DNA of 64,000 nt from Linepithema humile (GCF_040581485.1 NC_090133.1:27306139-27370138), one strand, 5' to 3'; counted from the first letter of the stretch, positions 25,646-38,806 are shown. Numbers and translations: made by a program. The notes: a model not told the origin generated them from the sequence alone.

Positions 25646-27986
25646 AATCAGTCGATGAGCGAGCGAGAAAGTGACAGTATGACAAAGAGGCGAGATTGTG
25701 GATGAGTGAGAAGGTGGGAGGGAGGGAGGGATAACGGTCGGTGGCGTACAAAGAGGAAGTGGTGCGAGGGGTGTCTAGGATCGATAGATATTTAGAGGCA
25801 GAAAGGAACATAGGAAGCGTCTGACACCGGAAAACTCCTGGGAATGGCTTCTTACGAGGTGGTTCAACTCGAACTAACAAGCCATCGTTCAAACCCGATC
25901 GATAATTCGATCGTACTTTTTTTGCGTAACAAATTTTCCCGCACCGGCGGAAACGATGTAGAAATTATATCCGCTGTCAGTCGAATTTATAGAGCCGAAG
26001 ATCGAATTGATCGAATAGAGATTTGATTATTTAAAAGCAGTTAATAAATTTATTTTTCTAAATTATTTGAAAAGAATCTCCAGTGTCATCTCCCTTCGTT
26101 GATAGTTAATATTATTATAAACTGACGTGATTAAATCAAGCAGACAGCGACAGCACGCTGTTCTGTTTATGAATTAATTCGCCAGAAGAAAACGTCAAAA
26201 GAACGCCGGTATAATCCGTGCATAATCGGCGTATTCCATGCTCATCAAAATTCCGTCTGATACGCCGAATAAAAGCAGCGTGAATCCAGGGTGAGTTCAG
26301 ATTTCTCTTAGAAACAATAATGTGGTTCGTAAATAATTAACGCGATGAATCAATTAATTGTATACAAATGAATCGCGAATTAAATTAACATTTTCTTAGA
26401 AGCAATTATTAAACGATAGCGAACCTTGCAAATTTTCGATAGATATATCCTACACAGACCGGAAGTCTATTATATCACGGAGCTGGTTATACGTTACGCT
26501 TGGTCTTACGCTATCTGCACTCTGCAGGTATCCTAGACACAAATATGAAGTTAAGCACTAGGGGCGCGGGCTTCGGGTTCTGACAGCTCAAGTACAAGCG
26601 ATTAATTGGCCAGCCATAGACGTCCCTTTACTGTCCTCTGCAGCGCAGGACCAGATAATTGTCATAAATACGCACGGTCGAATTATCGTAAGCGAGAATT
26701 TGCGGCTCCGCTTCGGCTGGAAATTCGCCAAAGAAAAAAAAGGAACATCCTGGGGACGGAATAAAAAGAGCTACATGCAAGTTATTGGCTCGGACACACA
26801 TAGGGGATTCGTCAAATATTCGACCGGATATAGTCGAGATTAATCCGACAATTTTGCGGCGACAGTAGGGATATCCGGAACATGCCGGGAGATGAATATC
26901 TCGCTAGAGTGGTACAGACACCGGTTTATCCGCACTGTCAACTCGGCGGATTAAATCCCGACGTGGCGGCGTGTGAAATTTTCCGGGGAAGTTACGATCG
27001 ACCCTGCAGCACGTCGGGTGATTAAATTTTCAAGACACGAAGGTCGTTGTACTCCGCGCATTGTGCGCCTGTACGCAATGAACGCTTTCCCCACAAAAAA
27101 GAAAAAAAAACGCTCGTCACTTTAAGACGATTCTTCCGCCGCGTCGAACACCTCCAATCTCACATTTGACAACGTGCGAGCGCGCCCACTCTCGAAGCCC
27201 CGAAGTGCGTATGCATTTAAACACGTCGGCGGTGAATACATAGCGCGGTTTGATTTATATAGCTGTTAAATACGATCTCTATTAAGCGTGTACTTCGTAT
27301 ATATGGACTCCCGAGTGTGGTAAATCACGGAGGGTGTACCGCGCCGAGGTTGGGCGTGTGCGCGCATTTGACACAATAATATGAACGCAGAGTCCCAGAG
27401 CACCAAGGCGTCGCTAATATCCGCAAGAGCTTCAGAAATAATTAACGGTCTGACTTCTCGCGGGTCGGATTGACCGGCATCTGTGTCACCGCGATACATC
27501 TGCTGCATTCGCTGAACTAAATTTACCAAGAGGACAACTCGTCTAGCAACCCACTTCCGACTACTTTGCGAAAACGTTCGCGTTTTCTCTTTCACAAGTT
27601 TTCCTTCTGCTACGATTATAATGTTGGATATACACGAAATCATATGGAAAATCGATCGATTTTTTATTTCTTGAATTTTTCTTTACAAAAAAGACTATGT
27701 TTCATTCGAATAAATACGCGAATAAATCACTGTTTTCAGGCTAAACGTAGTAAAAAAATGTATAATAAACAAAAAAGTGAATAATGCTAAAAAAAATTAA
27801 AACTTTTCAGATAGATTTAGAATAGCTGCTCCATCGATCGAAGTGAATATTTGCGAAGTATCTTATTCGAAAATTACCGAGGTGCGAATATTTCATCACA
27901 CATAAGCAATTGTAATTTCAATGCATTTCGTATTCCTCGTAAAATGTAAATTCCTTTTGTAGACACAGGGATGCTTGTAGACCAGC

Positions 27987-27987
27987 G

Positions 27988-28047
<60 letters not shown>
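27987..28047. repeat. (GA)n microsatellite
   Basis: About 27 uninterrupted GA dinucleotides with one earlier interruption (ACAG). Confidence 0.95.
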
Positions 28048-28049
<2 letters not shown>

Positions 28050-31000
28050 CAATTCACCCTCGTATGTGCGTATCTGCTCATGCATACACGTGAAGTCGAG
28101 CACGCGAATAAGGGAGAGCAGGCTTTGAGATTCGGACTTTCGAGCGACGAGAACACGGGGAATGGCGAGGGTGGGCGCTTTCTTTCTCTCTCTCTTTCTC
28201 TCTTTCTGTGCAGAAGACCTCAGGGAAATCCTAATATTTTAACCAGCGGCGAGGTATGAAAGGACCCGTGCGCGGAGCATTGAAAGGGAAAATGGGGGTG
28301 TTGAGCTGCGAGTCGTCCCTTGCAGACGGGCACGAATGTACGTATATATCCGTTGCGGTACCCCGAGGGAAGTACTTGCAATTAACACGGTAAGACTCGG
28401 CAAGGGGTGCGTACCGCGGCCCTTCTTACGCTCCCTCTTCTGCTCTCTTCTGCCCTCTTTTGGCTTGAAACCACGCTGCGCGAGTCTGCAGAGGGGCCCG
28501 GCAAAACTCTGCGTGCAGTTATCTGTCTCGACAAGACGCGCAATTCTCGCATCTATTATGCACAATCGCGCGACACAGTGCTTACCATTTCGATGGTGAA
28601 AAAATATTTCACACACGCGAGTGTATCAACTGATGCCGGCAAACGTCTCTGTTTTCGTAAGGGTCGCGTGGCGTATTCTCGGCGCGTTCACTCGCGAGGG
28701 TGGATTCCTTTCCCCAGGCCGGAAATGCGGCTTAGTCATCGTGTCCATTGTGTTGCCACTAAGTGCATACTCGTGTAAAATTCCGACTGAACGACCACTT
28801 TTCTAGATCTCACATAACCGTGAGATCGATTGATTCGCGCATTTCTTCACGGTTGAAGTAACTTCAATTTTTTTTTTTTAATAAAATTACAAGTTGTAAA
28901 AGTACTGTTAAATTATTATTTGGAAGTTATATTGGAACAAATTATTTGAAAGGTTCTCCAAATGTAATTTTATCGATTTTCCGATTTTAAATCGTAAACT
29001 CTTTTTTATAGACAAGCATGTTTGCAGGTTTCGCGTATTTACATAATAAAATGCGCTCGGAAATCGTGTAATAAGCAGTAAGAAGAAGGATCCGGTGTAG
29101 ATAACGGCGGGCATAACGATTGCCCGGGGCACGTGCGTGCAAGTTATTGAATATCTCCGCAGAGCAATTTCGCTCGCGACCGATATCTCGCATTTCCCCC
29201 ACCTTTCCTTTCTTTCCTCCATTCGATTACTTGTTCCGATGGAAAAAAGGCAATAACATATTCCCGACCATTTGGTAGGCACGATCGTCATCGATAATGG
29301 TCTTCTCGTCCGCGAACAGGCTCGATCTTTTCTCACCTTTATTGTATCACTTGACGCGCTCGCAAAAACATCAATGACACTTTGACTTTTAAGTACTTTT
29401 TACGATTCCATGTTTAGAAATAAAGAATGAGGTATTGAATTTTTACGTTAGAATCTCTTCTCGTTGCTTTTTTGTCGTAACAGAATTTCATAAATCAATT
29501 TAAAGGACTATTAATTCAAAATAAAGAGCTGATAAAAGCTTAAATCATGATTGTTCGTGTATTATTTAAATTCTATCAACAACTGTGATTTAAACTCTTA
29601 TTTTTCCTTACTGCCATTAAATTCATTTTAAATCCCTTAACATCATATTCAATTTTAAAAATAAATAATTCTTTGATATTGACGGTCGACGAGAAGTGTG
29701 GCTTCGTAATTCGATGTCTTCGGCGATCGTTCCTCTTCACGTTACGTGGTAAGAAGATCGTGGCTGAAAAGGAAAAGAAAAAGAAAGATTCGACTTCTTT
29801 TCTGCTGACACGATGCCCGTTTCCGAAGTCGCTTCTAATTTTTTTTGCTTTCAGCATGAAAAAGTGGAAAGGAGAGGAGACGCCGTAGGTATCACAAAAC
29901 TGTCGTTCGGTGAATAGAAAGCCCGAATAGAGCTCTACAGCCGTTCCTCCTTCAATCTGAATCCTTTCACTTTTTAACCCAGTTTCCATTGTCAGGCCAC
30001 TGGATTGTGTTCTTGCCACGTCGACCACTAAATTATGTGCAATTAGCACTAATTCTTCCTTTTTATTTTTTTTTCTGACTGCACTCTTCTCGCTATAAAA
30101 AATAAATTGACTCCGTTGAATTGAATTTCCGTTCTCAATAAAATCGTATTAAAATATAGAGATATAGCTATATTCTATGTGCTTATATTATGTATATCTC
30201 TACATTTATAGAGAATATTGCATAAACATATTTTTAGTGAAAAAAATTTGATTCACCGTACTTTTCCTTATTATCTATATATATCTGCATTGACTTCTAT
30301 ATACATATATCACGCGGCGACTGACGTATGTAAAGTATGATTAATACAAATCCTTGACGCTCCTTGGCTCACGAGCACCTTGCTTCTGTCGCGGTTCACC
30401 TTCGAGCGAAATAAGTCGTGGGCGTGTCGTCTCGTAACTTCGTTCAAAGTAATCTCTCTGTTTATTCGCCTGAAAAAGATTCTACAGCTAAGTTAAATCT
30501 AAAAAAAAAAAGATGCAAAAATCAGAGAAGATTCTAAACGTTTTAGAAAATTCTGAAAAGAATGGGAAATGTTTTTCCTGCGAGAGAAACTAAAAGAAAC
30601 GAATTTCTTCGTTCGCATAGTAGATAAGGATCGATCCAGATCAGGCAGCGCGATGCAGTAACACCTTTGCCGGCAAAAGTCAGACTTTCACGCGTTCTCG
30701 CACGCTAGAAAGGAGGCGATGTTTGTGCGATGATGGTGCAACGGTGTTATCCGCACCATTCTCTTTTTTTTCTTTTCTTTTCTTTTCAATTTCGTTCTCT
30801 TTTATTCTTCTCCTCGTCTACCCACCCGCCTGCCACGACTTACACGGCGCATTTACTATCACACAACCGCGATATCTTCCGCGGATTGCGCCAATTCCCT
30901 TATTCCCATGTTTCCCCACTCGCGGCGAAATGTTTTCATCTGCCTCGGTCCACAGCGGGCGGGCATCGAGCGTAGTGCCGCATTGAGTATCGTCGCGCGA

Positions 31001-31075
31001 GGTATCGAAACTGTGCGGAGAATTTCTTTTTGCATTTCGCTCCAGGACTGTGTGCAGTATATCGTCGAATCGAAC

Positions 31076-31911
31076 ATGAAGATCTTCTGGATTGTCCTCT
31101 GCGTCGTCGCTGCGATTGTCACAGCGCGCGCCAAGCCCACTATTTACAAGAGAAATGAGGACAACGTATATGAGCCAGGTGGGCGAACGTTCTATAATTG
31201 AATTTTGCGCGAAAGAAGAAACGTTTTTTTCTTTCTTTCTAAGTTTTAAGCAGCTTAATTCTTGCGTGTTTCACTATGCGCTTTACATATTTCCCGCGAA
31301 TCGAAGTTCTTGTTGGCACGCGTAAAGATAATAATGCGCGTTGCGGCACGTGTACGAGCGTGTTTTCCAGTGCAAACCACCTACGTGCATCACCGCAGCT
31401 TCTCTCTCCGTAACAATGAGTAGCACAGGTCCTCTCTCGCCGCGTCTCGCATTAAAAATTGCATGCAAAATTGTGCCACGAGCCGGACAGTTTTTCCGAC
31501 GGCTTTGACGGCCGGCGATTCTACAGTCTATTTTTACTCAATGAGGACGAAAAAAGATCCTTTCAGTCGGCGACTCGCGTGAAAAATGTGTCGTCATTCC
31601 ATGTGTGACATTAAATAGAACACGGTCGAGAGAATAATGTTTTGTGTCGCATACAACTCGGCAAAACGCAAACGCGACATTTAAATAACGATTATATTAT
31701 TATAACATTGGAAAACTTATTTCAATTTCAAGATTCTCGGAGATTTTATTTCCCGAGTGGAAAATTCAATAGAGTAAAACTTAAGTAAAACGCGAGAGTC
31801 GAGGTGGAAAAACTTTCACCGCGATCGTCGTCGGAGTAATTAACGTCGGAAAATTACGCTTCCTTTCTCTCTCTTTCTGTCTCTACAGCTGTCATATCGC
31901 AGTCTCGCTGA
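31076..31911 (+). CDS. possible two-exon gene for a tiny secreted peptide (about 41 aa), unidentified
   Basis: Exon 1 (31076-31178) opens with a classic signal peptide: MKIF, a hydrophobic core WIVLCVVAAIV, then a small-residue cleavage region TARA before KPTIYKRNED. It is followed by a GT donor at 31179. A strong pyrimidine-tract acceptor ends at 31888. Joining 31889-31911 in phase adds seven residues and a TGA, and AATAAA follows at 31927. The mature peptide would be about 20 residues, contain KR (a possible dibasic processing site) and no cysteine. Exon 1 is well supported; the choice of exon 2 is an inference, and a longer gene with later exons is possible. I recognise no known neuropeptide or antimicrobial family. 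It lies 2 kb from the protease array, on the opposite strand. Confidence 0.4.
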
Positions 31912-31926
31912 TCTTAAAAAATATGA

Positions 31927-31932
31927 AATAAA
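31927..31932 (+). terminator. candidate poly(A) signal of the small peptide gene
   Basis: AATAAA, 16 bases after the proposed TGA. Confidence 0.3.
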
Positions 31933-33476
31933 GAGACATTTCCCAAACAAGTGTCTCGCCGACCATATAAAGCGATTTTCTCGAGAATCTCGAATCCGCG
32001 TGAATCGATATTTGACAGGTGAGTATTACGGGATAGTGACGTCAGCTAGGATAATGCGTAGGTTTCGTTTATAGCGAGATCTGCACACACACACATCGCA
32101 CTTTGCCGATGCAGAGTTCAACATCATGCTCTCTTTTTCTCACGTGTTCTTAACTATGCTATTTAGAGAGCGCGGAATTTTTTGCACATTTTCCCGGTGC
32201 ACCGAACACAGAAATACTTTCCTCGATCGCGATTTCTTCACCAGCAAGCGATTGGAAAGGTAAATTGCTAAATGAAGAAACCGCCTACGCGCGAACGCAT
32301 AAAAGATGCTAATAGAGACCGCACATGCGTCCTTGAATTATTATCACTTCGTGATATATAAAACTTTTACAAAACTTTTAAAACTTCTCACAACTTTTCT
32401 TTTTAATCGCTCTTAAAATGGAAAAGTTTCTCTTCGTTAAATAATCAGAATTGCTATGCTTCATCTCTAAATCATTGTTTAAAAATCAATTGAAAGTTAT
32501 ATTTGAATCGCCGCGTTTGTCCCAGCATGAACGGCAGTAACATCACAATGTGTACGTAACACATTATGATGTAAATAATTGAGACCTGCGCATCAAACAT
32601 AAATTGCCAGCAAAGATACGTGAAACGCATAATCGTTACGTCGCTCGTTCACACACCGGTGATTACCGGTGGCTCGTTAGATATTGATTTGGTACTCGCT
32701 GATATTTGCTGATACAGTCGGCTCGATTACGCAAACGAGATACGATTGAGCGAAACGTATTGGCTTTCGAATAATTAAATTTTGATTTTTGGTGTCCCAT
32801 AAACTTTCTACTTTTTCCCGCACGTCGAAATGTTTCTTTAGCACACTTTCACTTTACGAATATGTTATATTGATAGACTTTCACGTTTATCGATAAAATA
32901 ATATCGCACTTTTATCGATAAAATAATATTGCACTATCAAGTTTTATTTTATCTTTATTTATTTATCGCGTAAAAATTTATTTTTATAAACGATGTCATC
33001 ACAGCGAACATATGTTCTTATTGTTTTCACGATTGTGTGATTGAATTTCATTGAAATGTCACACTCACCGCGTTGAAGCGTCGTCATTGTCAATTTTGCG
33101 CCATCCGTCCGGACGGATTCTGAACGGCCGGTAGTTTTTCAGCGTTATATAGGGCAATCCGATTTCAATCCGCAGTTGATCGAGCTCAAGTACATAATAA
33201 ACAAGTGGTCGGTCGATCGGGCAGCGTTCGTCGCCCCTTTAATTAATCAATATTCAATTATGCGCGCGATGAGCAAATATTTCCTATTAAGGCCGCGCCG
33301 ACGTTTGATAGACCATCGCGATACTAATTCAAGCGTTCGCTGTATCATACACATTCACCGTGAAGTTAACGTCAACATTCATGAACGCAATATCAATGCC
33401 CTAGCTTGACACACGAGCACATACGAGCGCATACTTATACAATTTGCGTAGAGTGTCCGCAAAAATCGCACGTGTC
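31933..33476. other. non-coding stretch
   Basis: No gene found. It contains a pair of about 25-base direct repeats at 32886-32936 built around ttatcgataaaataatat, and a short CA run at 32085-32095. Confidence 0.55.
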
Positions 33477-33642
33477 CACTCAGCAAACATTAACCAACAA
33501 TAACATAATATCAATATTATAATTTCCCACTCAATAAACGTTACCGCAATATGTCTTGTACGTAACTATTTATTATATTACTGAGTGGGAAATTATAACA
33601 TTGATGTTATGTTACTGTGTTGGTTAGCTGTTTGCTGGGTGA
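33477..33642. mobile_element. MITE with about 60-base inverted arms
   Basis: The left arm 33477-33533 (starting cactcagcaaaca) is the imperfect reverse complement of the right arm 33581-33642 (ending tgtttgctgggtgag), with a loop of about 47 bases. It has no coding capacity and could form a long hairpin. The superfamily cannot be assigned from the ends alone. Confidence 0.75.
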
Positions 33643-33984
33643 GAACTTCTTCTACGCCAAGTTCCTTTTCTGATAAAACTGTCGCCAGCACAGATATCGA
33701 TTAAGAAAATGGGAAAGGTCAGTTGAACGTGAGAATTTTCGCAGGCATTATGAACAATGAATTCCGATCGTTCGTATTATACCTCTTTGATCGCGCATTG
33801 AATGCCAGCGTGCGGTGACAGCGAGATATGTGGAGGATCTATCGCGCGAGAGGAAATTATGCAAGCTCTATAATCAAACCATTCTGTTATTTTCCCAATA
33901 TAAAAGCAAAATATATATTTAGATTCAATGCACAAAGTATTTCAAATTCAAAATTCTAATGGCAAATTACAATTAGAATTTTGC

Positions 33985-34586
33985 CATATTAATTTCTTCT
34001 TTAACGCAAAGATTGTTGATTAAGGAGAAAGACATAAAATCATCTCGCAAAGGTCTAATTACCAATATGTCGTCTTTTAGAAAAACGAATTCCTTCTAGT
34101 TTAAAAAAATATGTATTTGTTTTCTTGCGTGCCAAGCTTATATATAAAACAAAGAGAAATTAAAATTAAAAGTAGAAATATAATAATTTTTGAACCGTTT
34201 GTTTTTTGAATGGTACCACTGACCCATTCAAGTTCCTGATAAAAGTTCATAGCCGCAGTGCTGACATGATTTTTATGAAAATAATAATAAGGGCTCGATG
34301 CGTTTGATTGCGATAGTTTTCTGGTGATGCGTTTTGCGTCATGTTTCCATACTTTAAACAAGGACGATACAATCTGGTCGTTTCTACGCAGGTTTAGCTG
34401 AATTTGTGTTCCAAAAACTTTCAGAGTTAGTGGTATCTGCAAATTGAATAACAATAAATAAAAAACTTAATCATTCTCGAATAATATTTATTTGAAACGT
34501 TGAGCAATGAATAAAGCAGTACAATAAAACTCATATATTTCTTCCGCACTTGTCGAATTCAGTGCCGGCAGTAATATTGTTTCTTT
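33985..34586 (-). pseudogene. A0: truncated ADAMTS-like protease remnant at the array edge
   Basis: It keeps a complete propeptide exon 2 (34436-34224), the first about 105 bases of exon 3 (34093-33988) and a stump of exon 1 (34586-34543). The exon 1 stump lacks the start codon and signal peptide through a deletion of roughly 80 bases. Exon 3 breaks off abruptly near 33985 after the EEIN motif, and no exon 4 or 5 follows. This marks the left border of the array. The two propeptide cysteines seen in A and C are both tyrosine here. A short inverted repeat (aaaattctaat / attagaatttt) sits at the breakpoint. The gene cannot make a protein. Confidence 0.85.
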
Positions 34587-34795
34587 CGTTTTTCAATTTT
34601 GGGTACTTAAAAATGTTTAAGTAACGTCATCTTATACATATATCCAATTACTTATTATATACATACATATGTTATACTACTCTCAAGTTCGTTGTATCTT
34701 CTGATCGCGTATAGAATACAAACTGTCTAGGTGGGAATAAAATTCGTGTCGTGTGACATTTATTGTATATACCATATACCTCCTCTGTAACATAT

Positions 34796-34904
34796 ACAGG
34801 GTGTCCTAATAAAATATATACATTTAACAAGTTAACGTCTATCTATTTTATTTGTAAAAACATATGGGAGTAAAATGAATATACATTTTATTGGGACACC
34901 CTAT
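34796..34904. mobile_element. palindromic mariner-end MITE upstream of A0
   Basis: Ends acagggtgtcctaataaaat and attttattgggacaccctat are near-perfect inverted repeats, and the element is about 109 bases. Relatives occupy the same place in every unit of the array, so the insertion predates the duplications. The rest of the spacer (34587-35149) holds no gene. Confidence 0.8.
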
Positions 34905-35149
34905 ACACATATCTTTTTCTTTCAGTTCTGATTTGTATATTTCACATATAATATTTGCGATAACGGTGGAATTTAAAAAAATATGAATTATGATCGATAT
35001 TAGAATATGTAACATTATTGTTACACATTTTGAATATTATTTTACTACCGAACAAATTGCTCAACTATTCTAGACTGATTTACGATTGTTTCATATTTTT
35101 CCCCTTTTTTGACCCTCATTCACACACGATAATCTTTCGACAATTATTC

Positions 35150-37649
35150 TTAAGAGTAGCTTTCCGGAATACAATAATGTTGGCGGCAGTAATAATCTTG
35201 GCCATCTTTATTGTGACACCATGTTCCATCTGGAAGATATGGGTCCATATTAACGCCGATCATTTCGAAGCGTAATGCGTAAAGAGTTGGTGAATCTTTT
35301 TTACGGCAGTGTATAGTACAGGCCTTCCACGGTTCCGCGACATTATGAAGGACCTGAACTACCGGCCCACTTTCCAGTTCAATACTGAATTTATGCTTTA
35401 GATTGTCGTTGATTTTAATGCATTTATCGGTAATTAACTGGGAGGTTGTCGTGCGATTTTTAGTGCAAAGTATCGAGTCATCGCACAGAACCACGTTGTA
35501 ATATGGTCCTTTACAACTCGCCGTTCTGCGAAATCCATGTTTGCAAGAACGTCGTTTGACTTTTACGCCTTTAGATTTCTCCAAGCAACTACTTTGACAG
35601 GGGCTTTCTTTCCATTCACTCCAGTTATCATCTTCACAATAATCGAGAGGCGGTTGCAGATTGGGCACGCATTCTCCACCGCGACATTCTTTCCCGGGTG
35701 CGCAATAAGTGCCTAAAAAAATGAGATTAATTAAGCTGTAAGATATTTAACAGATCAGTAAGATAATATACCTTCCAACGCTGATCCGATGAAGTTATAC
35801 CCATTCCGGTGTGGTGTTTCACATTGCAAAGTTTGACATATATCAAGCAACGAGACGACGTTCGCATCCTTGTCGCGAAAATATATTTCACATTGTGCTT
35901 TGGCGCTCCATTGTCTTCCGGGTAAATTTTTATACCGCGCATGGTCATATGCGTCTTCGAGATTTTTCGTACGATCTCGAAGGCACTCTTTTGTTTCCCA
36001 GAGTTCTTCAGCTATATTACGACTGCACTCGGACCATGTTACTTGACCTTGACGGGATTTTTTAGATGACATTATGTACTTGTATGTATCACATGGTTTT
36101 GTATAATCGGAATCGTGTTGCATTCCTAAACTTTAAAACAAAGAACTTATTAATTTTGCTTTACTTAGCAATGATTATTGTCAATATTTTTATATTAAAA
36201 TTTATTAATAATTTACATACTGAATAATTAAAGGAACAAATCTTTTAAAAGGGTTTGTTTCCTTTTTGCTTTTAAACTAAACAATTCAGTAAATTTTTTT
36301 GAAACATATTTATACTTAATTTACACTAAAACTATTATATAAAACTAGTAAAAACCATTATATAAAAACTTACACATGACCGATCTCATGAGCAGCAGTG
36401 AGAGACGATGAAAAACCCGAGGTTACAGCATCCGCAATACCGAATTCTGCTACCACACATGATTGACATAATATGCACGCACTATTTCCGTTAGAAATAC
36501 CTAGAGTAATATTTTTGACTACGCCTTGCTCGGTGTAACAAAGATTTATTCCGGTTAGATAAAGACCAACGTCCCAGTGATCTGGATCATTGTCGTCTGT
36601 AGGATTAAGAGTTCCCACGTAATTGCAGAACGAATGCAATAGTTTCTGACCGTCGCCGCCGTAAACCGGCAAATTTGACGGTTGTTTATACATAATTTTT
36701 AAATATACCAACGAAATATCGATAGAAACTCCCAAACTAGGATGATGGAACACAGCTTGGATATTATTCACATACGCTAATATCAATAAATACAACATAT
36801 GCTGATCGTTGTTCAGAAAAGGCATGAAGATACGATATGCGGCTTCGTCGAAGAAAACAGCCAGTTCTATAGTTAATTTTTCTTGTGTATTTTGTACATA
36901 ACGCCGTTTCAGTTTAAAATTATCCAAATTGTGGAAACTTGTGTCTGCAGATAATTGCAAAGATTTTTTAATTTGGTGAGGCTTGCCAAATGAAATATTA
37001 ATTTCTTGTGTAATACAAAGATTGTTGATTGAGGACGAAGACGCAAAGTCATGCCGCAAAGGTTTAATTTCCAACGTTTTATCTTTCAGAAAAACAAATC
37101 CTTCCTACTTTCGAAAAAAATACGTTAATGTTCTTACGTGTTCATGCTTATATTTACAGCAAAGACAATTTGAGATTGAAAGTAAAAACTATTTGTTTTT
37201 TATATAGTATTACTGACCCATCCATGTTCTTGACAAAAATTTATGGCCGCTATGCTGATATGATCTTTGTGAAAATAATAGCAAGGATCTGATGCGTTTA
37301 ATAGCGATAGTTCTTCTGTGATCCTTTTTGCGTCATAATTCCATTTTTTAAACATGGACGATACATTTTGATCGCTCCTATGCAAGTTTAACTGAAATTG
37401 TGTTCCAAAAACTTTCAGAGTTAATGATATCTGCAATTTGAATAACAATAAATAAAAGGCTCAATAATTCTGGAATAATATTTGAAACGTTAAGCAATGA
37501 GTATATAATGCAACACAATAAAACTCACGTACTTCCTCTGCGCTTGTCGAATTCAATGTTGGCAGTAATATCGTTTCGATATCTTGCGTGATATACGCGT
37601 ACGTTTCATTTAATAATATTACTAACATCAATTTCAATATGAAGAACAT
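35150..37649 (-). CDS. A: secreted ADAMTS-like zinc metalloprotease (M12B), 5 exons, 660 aa
   Basis: Zinc endopeptidase of the ADAM/ADAMTS family, predicted secreted and made as a zymogen. Exons: 37649-37533, 37430-37218, 37104-36374, 36130-35772, 35712-35150; all phases agree. Order: signal peptide (MFFILKLMLVILL, residues 1-19), propeptide to about 178 ending in a basic stretch KLKRR that may be the activation site, catalytic domain from TIELAVFFDEAAY, zinc motif HEIGHVLGMQHD (349-360) with Met-turn YIMS (Met 374), disintegrin-like region ending TYCAPGKECRGGECV (475-489), TSP1 repeat from DNWSEWKESPCQSSC, then a cysteine-rich end PDGTWCHNKDGQDYYCRQHYC. There is no spacer and there are no C-terminal TSP repeats, so it is short for an ADAMTS. 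The acceptor of exon 4 (aaag before TTTAGG) is fixed by the need to rebuild the zinc motif. Introns are 102, 113, 243 and 59 bases. Nearly identical to C. Confidence 0.92.
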
Positions 37650-37885
37650 GTTATTTCTCGCGTTTGTCAGTTTGAGTACTTAAAAATGTTTTATCAACGT
37701 TTTTTTTTGTATAAAATTACTTATTACATACATACGCTATAATGCTCTTTTTGCTGCTGCAGATTCTGAGCATTCAATGTTCGTTGTATCTTCCAATCGC
37801 GCACAAACACATACTGATATCTACGTTTAAGAATATCATTCGTATCGTGTGACACTTATTGTATATATATTTTCTTTGTTACATA

Positions 37886-37991
37886 TACAAAGTGTCCTAA
37901 TAAAATGTATACATAATAATAAGTTATCGTTTGTCTATTCTGTTGAAATATATGGTAATAAAATGTATGTACGTTTTATTGGTTCATCTTG
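37886..37991. mobile_element. palindromic MITE upstream of A
   Basis: Same element as at 34796, more diverged (ends caaagtgtcctaataaaat and cgttttattggttcatcttg). The spacer 37650-38806 otherwise shows only AT-rich DNA with an (AAAT)n tract near 38367 and no gene. Confidence 0.7.
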
Positions 37992-38806
37992 TATATTCGT
38001 ATTTTCTTTTTCGACTTTGAATTGTATATTTTTCACATAAACCTTGCAATATCGTGGGAATTAAAAAATGCGGTATGAATTATGGTTGATATGTAAAATG
38101 TGTAACATTATTCACAAATATTTTAATCAATATTCACAAACGTTAAAGAAATTTTAATGAATAATAATTTTAAAAAGACTAGAACATAACATTGTGCGCG
38201 TGTAATTTAGCCTTATAAATATCATATTATATATTGTTCAATATAAATATTATATACTTTAAAAGTAAAATACAATCGGTTACGGATTTACTGATTGACT
38301 AAGAAAATATATTGTAATTTATCCATTTCTAAGATCGTGACTTATTCGGAGCTCATGAATTCAGTAGATAAATAAATAAATAAATACTTTTACCAAATAA
38401 TATTTAATATTTTTTGATTATGTAATAAAATTTTCTTTCTTTTTTCCGAAATAAAAATTATTTTTATTATATATGAAATAAATGAAAATACCTTTATTTT
38501 ATTCAGTTATTAATTTTATTGTTTTGTAAACATATTAATTACTTATTATCTATTTTTTTTTTACGTTTTTAATAATGTTAATCGACGTATTTCATTTTAG
38601 ATGCTGATAATTTGACAAAATTTTTCGTCTACTTTTCTTCATCAAACAAGATATGCATGATAGATACATCTACAAAACGGATGTTAACAGATCGACCTAT
38701 TGAATATTCATATCAAACGAATGGACCAACTATTCTAGATTAATTAACGCGTTTCTTTTTTCTCAATTTTCTTTTACACTCGTTGATAATTTTCCGACAA
38801 TTATTC

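Larger units (their letters stand above)
23821..30700. other. non-coding stretch between kinase and small peptide gene
   Basis: I find no gene here. It contains a 20-base A run near 24507, a probable small mobile element (25352-25645), a GA microsatellite (27987-28047), and a GC-richer patch at about 28.2-28.8 kb. The longest open frames have biased or repetitive content and no recognisable domain. Confidence 0.5.

Noticed and set aside
26460..26640. GC-richer patch checked for a tRNA or other RNA gene
   Set aside because: No cloverleaf or box A/B pattern could be placed.
29576..30049. 157-codon minus-strand open frame
   Set aside because: No domain and a phenylalanine run from an A/T tract. 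It looks like chance.
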